A stretch of DNA of 64,000 nt from Rhodovulum adriaticum (GCF_004345735.1 NZ_SLXL01000007.1:1-64000); one strand, 5' to 3'; positions 15,173 through 27,303 are shown, counted from the stretch's first letter. Numbers and translations are program-made. Notes: generated by a model not told the origin, from the sequence alone.

Positions 15173-16798
15173 ATGAGAAAGACGCTTGCCACAAGTTTCC
15201 TTGCACTGACCGTGGCCGCAGGCCCGGCCCTGGCCCAGGACTTCACCGAGGCCAAGCAGGGCGGCTCGATGATCGTCACCTACAAGGACGACGTCTCCAC
15301 GCTGGACCCGGCCATCGGCTATGACTGGCAGAACTGGTCGATGATCAAGTCGCTGTTCGACGGGCTGATGGACTATGAACCCGGCACGACCGAGCTGAAG
15401 AAGGATCTGGCCGAGGATTACACGATTTCCGACGACGGGATGACCTACACCTTCAAGCTGCGCGAGGGCGTCACCTTCCACAATGGCCGCGAGATGACGG
15501 CCGAGGATGTGAAATACTCGCTGGACCGGGTGACCAACCCCGAAACCCAAAGCCCCGGCGCAGGCTTCTTCGGTTCGATCGAAGGGTATGACGCGATGGC
15601 CGCGGGCGAGGTCGACAGCCTGTCGGGCGTGACCGTGATCGACCCCTACACCGTCGAAATCAAGCTATCGCGTCCCGACGCCACCTTCCTGCACGTGATG
15701 GCGATCAACTTCTCCTCCATCGTGCCCAAAGAGGTGGTCGAGGATTACGGCCCCGATTTCGGCAAGAACCCCGTGGGCACCGGCGCGTTCTATCTGGAGG
15801 ACTGGACGCTGGGCCAGTCGCTGACCTTCGCCCGCAACACCGACTACTGGAACGAGGGGCTGCCCAAGCTGGACCAGATCACCTTCGAGATCGGGCTGGA
15901 ACCCATCGTCGCGCTGCTGCGCCTGCAACAGGGTCAGGCCGACATTCCCGGCGACGGCATCCCGCCCGCCAAGTTCCTGGAGGTCACCTCGGACCCCGCC
16001 TACACGGATTTCGTGATCGAGGGCGGGCAACTGCACACCGGTTACATCACCATGAACGTCAACATGGCCCCCTTCGACAACGTCAAGGTGCGCCAGGCGG
16101 TGAACATGGCGATCAACAAGGACCGCGCTGTGCGCATCATCAACGGCCGCGCGGTGCCCGCCAACCAGCCGCTGCCGCCCACCATGCCCGGCTATGCGCC
16201 CGACTACGAGGGCTATGCCTACGACCCCGAGGCGGCCAAGGCGCTGCTGGCCGAGGCCGGCTTCCCCGACGGGTTCGAGACCGAGCTTTACGTCTACAAC
16301 ACCGACCCCAACCCGCGGCTGGCGCAAAGCTTCCAGCAGGATCTGGCGGCCATCGGGATCGACGCGGAAATCCGCAGCCTGGCCCAGGCCAACGTCATCG
16401 CCGCCGGTGGCGAGCCGGATCAGGCGCCGATGATCTGGTCGGGCGGCATGGCGTGGATCGCGGACTTCCCCGATCCGTCCAACTTCTACGGGCCGATCCT
16501 GGGTTGCGACGGCGCGGTGCCGGGCGGCTGGAACTGGTCGTGGTACTGCAACAAGGAACTGGATGCCCTGGCGGTCGAGGCCGACGCGATGACCGACCCG
16601 GCCATGGCAGAAGAGCGCGAGGCCAAGTGGCGCGATATCTACCTCGCGATCATGGAGGACGCGCCCTGGGTGCCGGTCTTCAACGAGCAGCGCTTCACCA
16701 TGCGTTCGGCCAAGCTGGGCGGCCCGGACTCGATCTTCGTCGATCCGGTACACGTGCCGGTCAACTACGACTATGTGTATTCGACCGATGTGCAATAA
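15173..16798 (+). CDS. ABC importer solute-binding protein, peptide/nickel family (SBP_bac_5)
   Basis: This 541-residue periplasmic protein begins with a clear signal peptide (MRKTLATSFLALTVAAGPAL, cleavage after ALA). The family hallmarks are YKDDVSTLDPAIGYDWQNW, YTFKLREGVTFHNGREMTAE and the C-terminal WVPVFNEQRFTM. The ATG at 15173 follows AGGAGAGG; an earlier in-frame start would place residues before the signal. The ligand is unknown, but amidases follow in the operon, so it may carry an amide or small peptide-like compound rather than dipeptides. Its end overlaps the amidase start by 11 bases. Confidence 0.9.
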   Translation: MRKTLATSFLALTVAAGPALAQDFTEAKQGGSMIVTYKDDVSTLDPAIGYDWQNWSMIKSLFDGLMDYEPGTTELKKDLAEDYTISDDGMTYTFKLREGVTFHNGREMTAEDVKYSLDRVTNPETQSPGAGFFGSIEGYDAMAAGEVDSLSGVTVIDPYTVEIKLSRPDATFLHVMAINFSSIVPKEVVEDYGPDFGKNPVGTGAFYLEDWTLGQSLTFARNTDYWNEGLPKLDQITFEIGLEPIVALLRLQQGQADIPGDGIPPAKFLEVTSDPAYTDFVIEGGQLHTGYITMNVNMAPFDNVKVRQAVNMAINKDRAVRIINGRAVPANQPLPPTMPGYAPDYEGYAYDPEAAKALLAEAGFPDGFETELYVYNTDPNPRLAQSFQQDLAAIGIDAEIRSLAQANVIAAGGEPDQAPMIWSGGMAWIADFPDPSNFYGPILGCDGAVPGGWNWSWYCNKELDALAVEADAMTDPAMAEEREAKWRDIYLAIMEDAPWVPVFNEQRFTMRSAKLGGPDSIFVDPVHVPVNYDYVYSTDVQ

Positions 16799-17728
16799 CT
16801 GCGACTACACCATCCATGGTCGCAACCATCATTGCGGGTGGGATCGTTCGATCCCGCCCGTGGCGACCATCGCGCCGGGCGAAAGCGTGCATTTCGAATG
16901 CCTCGACAGCTCGGGCGGGCAATTGTCGAAGAACAGCACCACGGCCGATCTGGCCACCCTGTCTTTCGACAAGATCAACCCGGTCACGGGCCCCGTCTAT
17001 GTGGACGGGGCCGAACCGGGGGACATCCTGAAGGTGCAGATCGACGGGTTCACCCCGTCGGGCTGGGGCTGGACGGCCAACATCCCGGGTTTCGGCCTGC
17101 TGGCCGACCAGTTTCAGGATCCGGCGCTGAATGTCTGGAACTACGACCCCGATACGCTGGCGCCCGCGCTTTACTGCGGGATCGCAAGGGTTCCGCTGAA
17201 ACCCTTTGCGGGCACCGTCGGACTGGCCCCGGCCGAACCCGGGGCGCATTCCGTGATCCCGCCCCGGCGCATCGGCGGAAACATGGATATCCGTGATCTG
17301 GCCGCCGGCAGCACGCTTTACCTGCCGGTCGAGGTTGCGGGGGCGCTGTTCTCCATCGGGGACACACACGCCGCGCAGGGCGACGGAGAGGTCTGCGGCA
17401 CCGCCATCGAAAGCCCGATGAACGTGTCGCTGACCATCGACCTGATCAAGGACCAGCCGCTGAAATTCCCGCGCTTCACCACGCCGGGGCCGGTAACGCG
17501 GCATCTGGATTCCAAGGGCTACGAGGTGACGACGGGGATCGGGCCGGACCTGATGGCCGGGGCGCGCGACGCGCTGTCGGGCATGATCGACCTGCTGTGC
17601 GCCACGCAAAAGCTGAGCGCGGTGGAGGCCTATATGCTGTGCTCGGTCTGTGGCGATCTCCGGATTTCCGAGATCGTGGACCAGCCCAACTGGGTGGTCT
17701 CGTTCTACATGCCAAGGGTTGTGTTCGA

Positions 17729-17732
<4 letters not shown>
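16788..17732 (+). CDS. Acetamidase/formamidase family hydrolase
   Basis: This 314-residue cytoplasmic enzyme of the FmdA/AmdA family releases ammonia from short amides such as formamide or acetamide. It shows the typical start MCNNCDYTIHGRNHHCGWDR, the core GPVYVDGAEPGDILKVQID, and IGDTHAAQGDGEVCGTAIES, where metal-binding residues are expected. The ATG at 16788 lies within the 3' end of the binding-protein gene, indicating translational coupling. The location between an importer's binding protein and its ATPase supports uptake and hydrolysis of an amide. The exact substrate cannot be read from sequence. Confidence 0.88.
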
Positions 17733-19522
<1,790 letters not shown>

Positions 19523-19541
19523 GACACGACCGGAGAGAACG

Positions 19542-20219
19542 ATGACCTGGAAAACCGCCTACCGATCCTTCTACTACGAAACTGCGCCGGAGCCCGAGGA
19601 TATCGTCCTGCCGCCCGCCGAAACCGCGCTGTTGGTGATCGACATCCAGAACACCTATCTGGAACCCAAGGACACGCCCGAGGAAAACACCCGCTGGCAG
19701 CCGTTTTTCGACCGGATGAACAGCATCGTCATCCCCAACACACGCGCCTTGCAGGACTGGGCGCGGGGCAAGGGGATTGAGGTCATCCACGCCCGCATCG
19801 CCTGCCTGAAAGAGGATGGCCGCGACCGCTCGCTGTCGCAGAAGAAGCCTGGGTTCAACTACCTGCTGCTGCCCAAGGACCGCGCGGACAGCCAGATCGT
19901 GGATGCCGTCGCCCCGATGGATGACGAGATCGTGGTGACCAAGACCACCGACAGCGCGCTGACCGGCACCAACCTGCGGATGGTCCTGCACAATATGGGG
20001 ATCAGGAACGTCATCGTGGCGGGCATCTTCACCGATCAGTGCATCTCGTCCAGCGTGCGCAGCCTGGCCGACGAAAGCTTCAATTTGGTGGTGGTCGAGG
20101 ATTGCTGCGCGGCGGCGACGGACGCCCTGCACCGGCACGAGCTGGAGGTCATCAACATGATCTACTGCCACGTCGTCAGCAGCGAAGAGGTGAAGGAATT
20201 TGTCGCGGGGCAACTCTGA
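19542..20219 (+). CDS. Isochorismatase-fold cysteine hydrolase (amidohydrolase)
   Basis: This 225-residue protein has the family's catalytic triad: D34 (LLVIDIQNTY), a lysine in VVTKTTDSAL and nucleophile C167 (GIFTDQCISSSVRSL). The family includes biuret hydrolase, N-carbamoylsarcosine amidase and ureidoacrylate/maleamate amidases, which hydrolyse C-N bonds in small amides. Co-transcription with an acetamidase-like enzyme and importer suggests the two work in sequence on a compound with more than one amide group. The substrate is not determinable here. Confidence 0.85.
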   Translation: MTWKTAYRSFYYETAPEPEDIVLPPAETALLVIDIQNTYLEPKDTPEENTRWQPFFDRMNSIVIPNTRALQDWARGKGIEVIHARIACLKEDGRDRSLSQKKPGFNYLLLPKDRADSQIVDAVAPMDDEIVVTKTTDSALTGTNLRMVLHNMGIRNVIVAGIFTDQCISSSVRSLADESFNLVVVEDCCAAATDALHRHELEVINMIYCHVVSSEEVKEFVAGQL

Positions 20220-20367
20220 GAGTTCCCGCATCCGGCGGTGTGCGGACATATTGATCCTGCATGCTGGATCGGTCTATCGCTTCAACTTAGATGCCCTTCC
20301 GCCCCGGTCGGAGGTGTTGCTTGACGCAAGAGGGGCCCCGCCCCTGGTCAGACAGACGGAGAGACCA

Positions 20368-21330
20368 ATGCTGAGAAAACCCATATTGGCGACACTGATT
20401 TTTGCCGGCGGCGCAACCGCCGCGATGGCCGAAGAGGTCAAGCTGGGCCTGCAACCCTGGCTGGGCTACGGTCCGCTCTGGGTGGCCGAGGAAAAGGGCT
20501 TTTTCGACGCCCATGGTGTGGACGTGGCCCTGTCGAACTTCAACTGGGACCAGGACATGACCGCGGCGCTGGCCTCGGGTAATCTCGACGTGGTGGCCGC
20601 CGCCACCAATACCGCGATTGCCAGCTTCAACCAGGGCGTCGACCAGAAGGGGTTCCTGGTCATGGACCTCTCGTTCGAGGCCGACGCGATCATGGCCGGC
20701 GAGGCCGTGGAATCGATCGCCGACATGAAGGGCATGAAGGTCGCGTTCGAGACCGGGGCGACCTCTGACCTGCTGATGAACTACGCACTCAAGGTCAACG
20801 GGATGAGCATGGACGACATCGAACACGTCCCGATGGGGGCATCCGAGGCCGGGCTTGCCCTGCTCTCGGGGCGGGTCGGTGCCGCGGTAACCTACGAGCC
20901 CTACATCTCGGCCGCGCTGAACAAGGTCGAGGGCTACAAGGTGGTCTATACGGCGGCCGAGAAACCGGGGCTGATTTCCGACGTTCTGACCGCGCGCGGC
21001 GACTGGATCGCGGACAACCCGGAAACCGTCGAGGGCATCATCCGCGCCTGGAACGACGCGGTGACCTTCATCCGCGAGAACCCCGAAGAGGGCGGCGCGA
21101 TGATCGCCAGGGCCGTGGGCAGCCCGATGGAGGAATTCACCCCCGCCTTCGAGGGCGTGCGCCTCTACAACGTGGCCGAGAACGCGGCCTTTGTCGCGGG
21201 CGATTTCGGCGACACGGTACGCGAGATCGCGGAGATCATGAAGGCGACCAACCCCGACGAGATCACCACGATCCCGTCGCTCGATGACATCATGATCACC
21301 GGCCCGCTGATGAATGTAGCCGGCGAGTAA
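20368..21330 (+). CDS. ABC importer solute-binding protein, NitT/TauT family
   Basis: This 320-residue periplasmic protein has a signal peptide (MLRKPILATLIFAGGATAAM, cut before EEVKLG) and the family pattern LQPWLGYGPLWVAEEKGFF. Relatives bind nitrate, taurine, aliphatic sulfonates, pyrimidine precursors or similar small molecules. It starts 148 bases after the hydrolase, so it may have its own promoter. The ATG follows GGAGAGACC. Confidence 0.88.
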   Translation: MLRKPILATLIFAGGATAAMAEEVKLGLQPWLGYGPLWVAEEKGFFDAHGVDVALSNFNWDQDMTAALASGNLDVVAAATNTAIASFNQGVDQKGFLVMDLSFEADAIMAGEAVESIADMKGMKVAFETGATSDLLMNYALKVNGMSMDDIEHVPMGASEAGLALLSGRVGAAVTYEPYISAALNKVEGYKVVYTAAEKPGLISDVLTARGDWIADNPETVEGIIRAWNDAVTFIRENPEEGGAMIARAVGSPMEEFTPAFEGVRLYNVAENAAFVAGDFGDTVREIAEIMKATNPDEITTIPSLDDIMITGPLMNVAGE

Positions 21331-21386
21331 ACCCTCCGGGGTCCGTGGCAGCTGTCGCGGGCCCCTCCCCTTTGCGCGACAGAGAC

Positions 21387-22208
21387 ATGCCGATCCAAGA
21401 CCAACGCAAGGCCGGCGCGGGCCGCTACCTGCGCCTGCGCCGTGACATTCCCGACTGGCTGTTCACTTCGGCAGGCGTGATCTTTCCCGCCCTGCTGATC
21501 CTTGTGTGGTGGGCTGTGACGGAATTGGGCCTTGTCCGCCCGCTGTTCCTGCCGGGGCCGGGCGACGTTCTGGCCGAGGGGGTACGCCAGGCACGCGAAG
21601 GCATCCTGTGGGCCGATGCCTCGGTCAGCATCTACCGCATCCTCGCCGGATGGCTGACGGCGACCGTCCTGGCCGTGCCCATCGGCATCTTGATGGGCAA
21701 TTTCCGCCTGATCGAGGGCGCGCTTGAGCCGCTGATTTCCACCATCCGCTACATGCCGGTGGTGGCGCTGATCCCGCTGTCGATCCTCTGGGCCGGGATC
21801 GGGGACGGGCAGAAGATCCTGATCCTGTTTCTGGGCACCTTCTTTCAGCAGGTGTTGATGGTGATGGACAACGTGAAGACCATCGACATGAACCTGATCA
21901 AGGCAGGTCAGACGCTGGGCTTTTCCAACCGGGAAATCCTGGTGCGCATCATCCTGCCCGCCGCCGCGCCGGGTATCTGGGACACGCTCAGGATCACCAT
22001 CGGCTGGACCTGGACCTATCTGGTGGTGGCCGAACTGGTCGCCGCGAACGAGGGTCTGGGCCGGCGGATCATGGATGCCCAGCGGTACCTTGCAACCGAA
22101 ACCATCCTGTTCGGCACACTCTTCATCGGGTTCCTGGGTTTCCTGACCGACTATTTCTTCAAGCGCACCGGGCGGGTTCTCTTCGCCTGGAACCGGCAGA
22201 GGGGCTGA
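21387..22208 (+). CDS. ABC importer permease, NitT/TauT family
   Basis: This 273-residue inner-membrane protein has about six helices, beginning LFTSAGVIFPALLILVWWAV, and the EAA loop (KAGQTLGFSNREILVRIILP) that contacts the ATPase. A preceding upstream start would add a non-conserved leader. The stop overlaps the ATPase start by one base (TGATG). Confidence 0.88.
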   Translation: MPIQDQRKAGAGRYLRLRRDIPDWLFTSAGVIFPALLILVWWAVTELGLVRPLFLPGPGDVLAEGVRQAREGILWADASVSIYRILAGWLTATVLAVPIGILMGNFRLIEGALEPLISTIRYMPVVALIPLSILWAGIGDGQKILILFLGTFFQQVLMVMDNVKTIDMNLIKAGQTLGFSNREILVRIILPAAAPGIWDTLRITIGWTWTYLVVAELVAANEGLGRRIMDAQRYLATETILFGTLFIGFLGFLTDYFFKRTGRVLFAWNRQRG

Positions 22209-23017
22209 TGGGCGCGCTTTTGACACTCGACGGGGTTGGCAAGACCTTCGATGTCGACGGCAAGCCCGTCGCTGCCGTGGACAGTGTGGATCTGGCCATC
22301 GCCGAGAACGAATTTGTTTCGATTGTCGGCAGTTCGGGCTGCGGGAAATCGACCCTGTTGAACATCGTCGGCGGACTGGAAGAGGCAACCGCCGGCGAGG
22401 TGCGCATCGCGGGCAAGCCCGTCACCGGGCCGGGGCGCGACCGGGGCTTTGTCTTTCAGGGCTATTCGCTGTTCGAGTGGAAGACGGTCGCGGGCAATAT
22501 CCGCTTCGCGCTTGAGAAGAGCCGCCTGAGCCGCGCCGAAAAGGCCGAGAGGGTCGAGCATTTCATCGACGCGGTCGGCCTGCGCGGGTTCGAGAATGCC
22601 TATCCGGGACAGTTGTCGGGCGGCATGCGCCAGCGGGTAGCGATTGCGCGCGCCTTGGTCTACCGGCCACGTATCCTGTTGATGGACGAACCCTTCGGCG
22701 CGCTGGATGCCCAGACGCGGGGGATGATGCAGGAATTGCTGCTGCGGGTCTGGGGCGATCACAAGGTCACAGTGCTGTTCGTGACCCATGACGTGGACGA
22801 GGCCGTGTTCCTGGCCGACCGGGTCGTTGTGTTGGCCAGCCGCCCGGGCCGGATCAAGCGCGAAATCCGCGTCCCGCTTGCGCGCCCGCGCCCCTATGAC
22901 ATCGTCGCCGATCCCGGCTTTGTCGCAATCAAGCGCGAAATCCTGTCCGATATCCGCGAGGAAACTCTGAAATCGATGCAGCTGGCACTAGGTTCTACAG
23001 AAAGGTCGCTCTACTGA
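22208..23017 (+). CDS. ABC importer ATPase, NitT/TauT family
   Basis: The 269-residue protein has Walker A GSSGCGKSTLL, signature LSGGMRQRV, Walker B ILLMDEPFGALD and H-loop FVTHDVDEA, as in SsuB/TauB/NrtD. It energises the preceding permease. Its last 7 bases overlap the converging serine-hydrolase gene. Confidence 0.9.
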   Translation: MGALLTLDGVGKTFDVDGKPVAAVDSVDLAIAENEFVSIVGSSGCGKSTLLNIVGGLEEATAGEVRIAGKPVTGPGRDRGFVFQGYSLFEWKTVAGNIRFALEKSRLSRAEKAERVEHFIDAVGLRGFENAYPGQLSGGMRQRVAIARALVYRPRILLMDEPFGALDAQTRGMMQELLLRVWGDHKVTVLFVTHDVDEAVFLADRVVVLASRPGRIKREIRVPLARPRPYDIVADPGFVAIKREILSDIREETLKSMQLALGSTERSLY

Positions 23018-24198
23018 CCTGTTTCGGGGGCCTTCCGGCTCGCCAGCGTGATCGCCAGGTCGGCCAGCGCGCCCTCCAGCGCCGGGACAAGGTCGGTGCT
23101 GTCGTCCACGGTGCCCGCGTCCGTGTTGATCTGGAAGGCGACCGTCACGCCGTGATCGGCATAGTGGCGCAGGCTGGCGACATAGCCGGGGATCCAGCCG
23201 CCATGGCCATAGACCGGCCCGCGCGGCGTCTTTGCATAGATCGCGACGCCGGCCCCGTATCGGATGCTCGGCGTCTCTGGCGCGACCAGCACGCCGTCCA
23301 ACAACCGGTCGAGATAGGGGGCCTCTAGCGCCGTTCCACCGAACAGCGCCTGCCCCCAGCGTGCCAGATCTGGCGCGGTAGAGGCCAGGCCGCCCCCGGT
23401 CCATTCCACTGCTGGATCCCAAACCAGCCACCCCGCCGCATCCGCCGTCCGAACCGGCAGGCCGAACGGGTTGCCCGGGACGGTGTAGCCGACGGCCAGC
23501 CCGGGAATGTCCGGCCGGTCCGAGGGACGTGTTTCCCGCAGCGCCAGCGGGTCGAGCAGCCTTTCGTGCAACACATCGTAATAGGGCCGCCCGGTCACCC
23601 GCTCGATCACCAGGCCCAGCAGGATGTAGCCGGTGTCGCTATAGGCCCAGCCGGTTCCGGCCTCGAATAGCGGCGCGCGCCTCAGGACGAAGGCCAAAAC
23701 CTCCTCTGCGGTGAAGGCCGATCCTTTGTCCGCGATCCGCGCCGCAAGGGCGGTCTGGAACTCGGGCAGATGCGGATGGTCGGGCAGGCCTGATTGGTGA
23801 CGCAGCAGGTGCCCGATCGTGATCGTCGCGGCATTCGGCAAATCGTCGAACCACGGCCGGTCGCCCATGTGATCGGCCAATAGATCGGCCCGCGACAGGT
23901 GCCCCTCGGCCTCCAACGCCAGAACCGTGGCGGCGACGAAGCTCTTGCCGATACTCGCCGCCAGCATGGGCGTTTGGGGTGTCATCGCGCGGCCCGCCTC
24001 GACATCGGCCAGCCCGCTGGCGGCCGTGATCAACCGCGCGCCCGGCAAGGCAATCGCGGCCGTCGCGCCGGGGAAACCATAGCGATCCCGGAAGCCGTCA
24101 AGGATCGCCGCCAGCTCGGCCGCCGGATCCTGCGCCGCCGCCGGGGCCACCGTGAGCAGGCAAAGGCCAATCGCGGTCAGCAGGCGTCGCACACGCAT
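23011..24198 (-). CDS. Serine hydrolase, beta-lactamase/penicillin-binding-protein class C family
   Basis: This 395-residue exported protein has a signal peptide (MRVRRLLTAIGLCLLTVAPA…AQ). The motifs are SIGK (nucleophile serine and lysine), YSDTGY at the second position and YGHGGWIPGY at the third. These are shared by class C beta-lactamases, D-aminopeptidases and esterases such as EstB; which of these it is cannot be told. It follows the CPBP gene by five bases, so the two are probably co-transcribed. Confidence 0.85.
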   Translation of the reverse strand: MRVRRLLTAIGLCLLTVAPAAAQDPAAELAAILDGFRDRYGFPGATAAIALPGARLITAASGLADVEAGRAMTPQTPMLAASIGKSFVAATVLALEAEGHLSRADLLADHMGDRPWFDDLPNAATITIGHLLRHQSGLPDHPHLPEFQTALAARIADKGSAFTAEEVLAFVLRRAPLFEAGTGWAYSDTGYILLGLVIERVTGRPYYDVLHERLLDPLALRETRPSDRPDIPGLAVGYTVPGNPFGLPVRTADAAGWLVWDPAVEWTGGGLASTAPDLARWGQALFGGTALEAPYLDRLLDGVLVAPETPSIRYGAGVAIYAKTPRGPVYGHGGWIPGYVASLRHYADHGVTVAFQINTDAGTVDDSTDLVPALEGALADLAITLASRKAPETGQ

Positions 24199-24203
24199 CT
24201 CCG

Positions 24204-25037
24204 TCACCCTGCGGCAGGGCGCGGCACGACCTCGGTCGCCGCGCCCGTGCGGGAAAACAGGCTGTCGCGGCGCCACCAGACGATCCCCGCCGCAACGGCC
24301 AGCAGGATCCAGGTGTCCCAGGGCTGGGCGTCGGGCCAGAACGGGTTGATCAATTGCCAGTGGAACAGCATCGGCAACAGCAGGCTGCCCCGCGCGCTGT
24401 TAAAGATTGGCGTGACCAGGATCGCCAGCGTCACGTTGCCAATGAAGAACGGCAGGAAGGCCCAGTCCGCGAACACCACGCCGGCGAGGTAAAAGGCCGG
24501 CAGGTGCCAGATCCCCCAGGTCGCCCCGATCAGCGCACCAGCCCAGATCGGGGCCATGTGCCGTTGCAGGATCGGCTGGGCCAGGCCGCGCCAGCCCAAT
24601 TCCTCGACCGGGCCGAGGAACAACATCATCCCCATCAGCGCCAGCATCGGCCCGGCGCCCTCGGGCGGCAGGGGCGCCAGCACTGGCCCGCCCTTGATCA
24701 GCGACCCGGCGACAAAGACCAGCGGCACCCCGACAAGGATGATCAGCCACCAGACCGGGGCACAACGCCACAGCAGCAGCCGCGACAGAAAGGCCCGCAG
24801 CCCGCGCCACCCGGTCCGGACAACGATCAGCGTGACCGCGGAAATGGCCGGTGCCCAGGTGGCCAGGAAAAACAACGGGTGCGCGCCGCTGATCTGGCCA
24901 AAGGTCGCGGCCATGGTTTCGGGAAACAGGATGTAGCTGCCGACGATACCCCAGGTCAGGGCGAAGGTTCCCAATACGAAGGGCAACAAGACCCAGCTCG
25001 GCATGTCCTGGGGGATTGCCTGCGATGGTCGCGTCAT
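24204..25037 (-). CDS. CPBP-family intramembrane protein (CAAX-protease-like)
   Basis: This integral membrane protein of about 277 residues has some eight helices. Motif 1 is GPVEELGWRG (EExxxR type), motif 2 is GIWHLP, and motif 3 is FHWQLIN. These are the glutamate and histidine motifs of the ABI/CPBP intramembrane protease superfamily. Substrates of bacterial members are mostly unknown. I prefer the ATG at 25037; one at 25070 would add eleven residues. Confidence 0.8.
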   Translation of the reverse strand: MTRPSQAIPQDMPSWVLLPFVLGTFALTWGIVGSYILFPETMAATFGQISGAHPLFFLATWAPAISAVTLIVVRTGWRGLRAFLSRLLLWRCAPVWWLIILVGVPLVFVAGSLIKGGPVLAPLPPEGAGPMLALMGMMLFLGPVEELGWRGLAQPILQRHMAPIWAGALIGATWGIWHLPAFYLAGVVFADWAFLPFFIGNVTLAILVTPIFNSARGSLLLPMLFHWQLINPFWPDAQPWDTWILLAVAAGIVWWRRDSLFSRTGAATEVVPRPAAG

Positions 25038-25216
25038 GTCCGTTACTCGCGTGAATGCTCTTGCCTGCATCCTAAACGGTCCGGTGGGCCGGGTCGCGCG
25101 GTTTCGCCGGGTCAGCGGCTCTGGGTCGCTGCCCGGACGAACGGGGACATGTTGCGGGCGCCCCTACTGTCGCACCGCCGATCTGGCCGCCACCCTAGTC
25201 CTGCATGGCAGCCGCG

Positions 25217-26722
25217 TCATGCCAGGCTCCGCCGTTTGCGCAGCAGCTTGAACGCGGGCAGGAAGATCAGGATCAGCGCGATCACCGTGATCGGCCCGGC
25301 AATCGGCCGGGTAAAGAAGATCGACGGATCGCCCGACGACAGCAGCAGCGACTGGCGCAGGGTCGGCTCGGCAATCGGGCCCAGGACGATGGCCAGAACG
25401 GCGGGGGCCAGCGGATAGTCGAACTTGCGCAGGAAGAACGCGCCAAGCCCGAAGATCACCATCAGCCAGACATCGAACATGTCCCGCGTGGCCGCGTAGC
25501 CGCCCGCGATGGACAACACGAAGATCATCGGCGCGAGGATCGTGAAGGGCATCCGCAGCATCCAGATGAACAGCGGAATGAAGGCCAGGTTGATCAGCAC
25601 CGCCGCCACGTTCGATACGTAGAACGACCCGATCAGGCCCCAAACGAATTCTGTCTCTTCGACGAACAGGCGCGGCCCGGGCACAAGGCCCCAGATGACC
25701 ATGCCACCCAGCAGGATCGCGGTGGTGGGCGAGCCGGGAATGCCAAGCGTCAGCATCGGCAGCATCGCCCCGGTGGAGGCAGAGTTGTTGGCGGCCTCGG
25801 GCGCGGCCACGCCGCCGGGGTGGCCCTTGCCGAAATCCTGCGGCTTGCGCGAGACCATCTTGGTCACGCCATAGGCCATCAGCGACCCGGGCGTGGCGCC
25901 CGCCGCAGGCAGCACCCCCACGAAAAAGCCCAGGAACGACCCGATTGTTGTGCCCTTCCACCCGCGGCGCACCGCGTCCTTGGTATCGGCGGCCACGCCC
26001 TTGGCGGTAATCTTGGGCGTGGTGGCCGTGACCTCGCCGCGGGTCTGTTCGATCGTCCAGAGCATCTCGCCGATGCCGTAGACGCCGATGGCCAGCACAA
26101 GAAAACCGATCCCCTGCAGAAAGCCGGTGTGGTCGAACAGCACCAGGCGCGGCGCGCCCGAGATCGCGTCGAACCCGATCGACCCCAGAACAAGGCCCAG
26201 ACAGATCGAGAAGATCGTCTTGGGGATATCGTCGCCGCCCAGGCCCACAAAGGTCGCAAAGGCCAGCAGCATCAGCGCAAAAATCTCGGGCGGGCCAAAG
26301 GACAGCGCGACACTGGCCAAAAGCGGGGCGAACAGCGTGAACAGAATGTTGGCGACGGTGCCCCCGACGAAAGAGGCCAGCGCCGCGGTCACCAGTGCAA
26401 GGCTGGCCCGCCCCTGCATCGCCAGCGGCCGCCCGTCAAAGGTTGTCGCCACCGCAGTCGATGCGCCCGGAATACCCAGCGTCACCGAGGATATCGCCCC
26501 CCCGTACATCGCCCCGTAATAAAGCGCGGCCAGAAAGATGATCGCCGATCCCGGCGGCACCAGAAAGGTCACCGGCAGCAGGATCGCCACCCCGTTGACC
26601 GAGCCGAGACCCGGCATCGCACCGATGAACAGCCCAAGCGCGACCCCGACCAGGATCAGGAACAGATTCAGCGGCTGGACCGCAACGAACATACCATCGG
26701 CAAGAAGGCCCAGAACTTCCAT
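25217..26722 (-). CDS. tctA: Tripartite tricarboxylate transporter large membrane subunit, TctA family
   Basis: This 501-residue, roughly 12-helix protein opens with LFLILVGVALGLFIGAMPGL and has PGSPTTAILLGGMVIWGLVP in its second half; both are hallmark TctA repeats. It transports a carboxylate delivered by the TctC-like protein. It is the third gene of a minus-strand tctCBA operon, 36 bases after tctB. Confidence 0.9.
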   Translation of the reverse strand: MEVLGLLADGMFVAVQPLNLFLILVGVALGLFIGAMPGLGSVNGVAILLPVTFLVPPGSAIIFLAALYYGAMYGGAISSVTLGIPGASTAVATTFDGRPLAMQGRASLALVTAALASFVGGTVANILFTLFAPLLASVALSFGPPEIFALMLLAFATFVGLGGDDIPKTIFSICLGLVLGSIGFDAISGAPRLVLFDHTGFLQGIGFLVLAIGVYGIGEMLWTIEQTRGEVTATTPKITAKGVAADTKDAVRRGWKGTTIGSFLGFFVGVLPAAGATPGSLMAYGVTKMVSRKPQDFGKGHPGGVAAPEAANNSASTGAMLPMLTLGIPGSPTTAILLGGMVIWGLVPGPRLFVEETEFVWGLIGSFYVSNVAAVLINLAFIPLFIWMLRMPFTILAPMIFVLSIAGGYAATRDMFDVWLMVIFGLGAFFLRKFDYPLAPAVLAIVLGPIAEPTLRQSLLLSSGDPSIFFTRPIAGPITVIALILIFLPAFKLLRKRRSLA

Positions 26723-26758
26723 GTCACACGTCTTCCCTGATCGAACCGGCCGAAAGGC

Positions 26759-27262
26759 TCAGTAGATGATTTCGTAAAGGACGTTGAAAACGGGGTCGGT
26801 GAAGGGCATCCCCTTGGGCATCGTGATCTGCATCGCGCCTTCGAAGAAGAAGAACAGCGTGACCGGCGTGATCAGCGCGATCGGCAGCGATACCCGCCAG
26901 CGATGCCGGCCCAGATATCGCATGTAATACAACAGGAACGCGGCGATGGCCCCGTACATCGAGATGACGTTCACCAGCCCGACAAAGGCGACGATCCCCC
27001 CGCCCACCAGCAACACCATACGCCAGCCGACCGCATCCAGCAGCGGTTCGTCCGAACGCGAGGCCGGGCTTGTCTGCCGCCACCAGTTGAAAGCGATGGC
27101 ACCGCAGCAGATCAGCATGATCCCCGAAAGCCAGAACGGCCATGCCCCGCCGCCCGGCCCCTCGCCCGCGATATAGCCGATCGGCAGTTCCGTACTCTTC
27201 CACATCAGATACAGCGACAGGAGGGCCAGAAGGCCCGCGGTCACGATTTCGCCCTTGCGCAT
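26759..27262 (-). CDS. tctB: Tripartite tricarboxylate transporter small membrane subunit, TctB family
   Basis: This 167-residue protein has four predicted membrane helices, including ELPIGYIAGEGPGGGAWPFW, a motif common in TctB. It lies between tctC and tctA and forms the membrane complex with TctA. Confidence 0.85.
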   Translation of the reverse strand: MRKGEIVTAGLLALLSLYLMWKSTELPIGYIAGEGPGGGAWPFWLSGIMLICCGAIAFNWWRQTSPASRSDEPLLDAVGWRMVLLVGGGIVAFVGLVNVISMYGAIAAFLLYYMRYLGRHRWRVSLPIALITPVTLFFFFEGAMQITMPKGMPFTDPVFNVLYEIIY

Positions 27263-27303
27263 CTGCCCCTCCCCTTGTCAGCCGTGACGATGCCGCCCGG
27301 GTC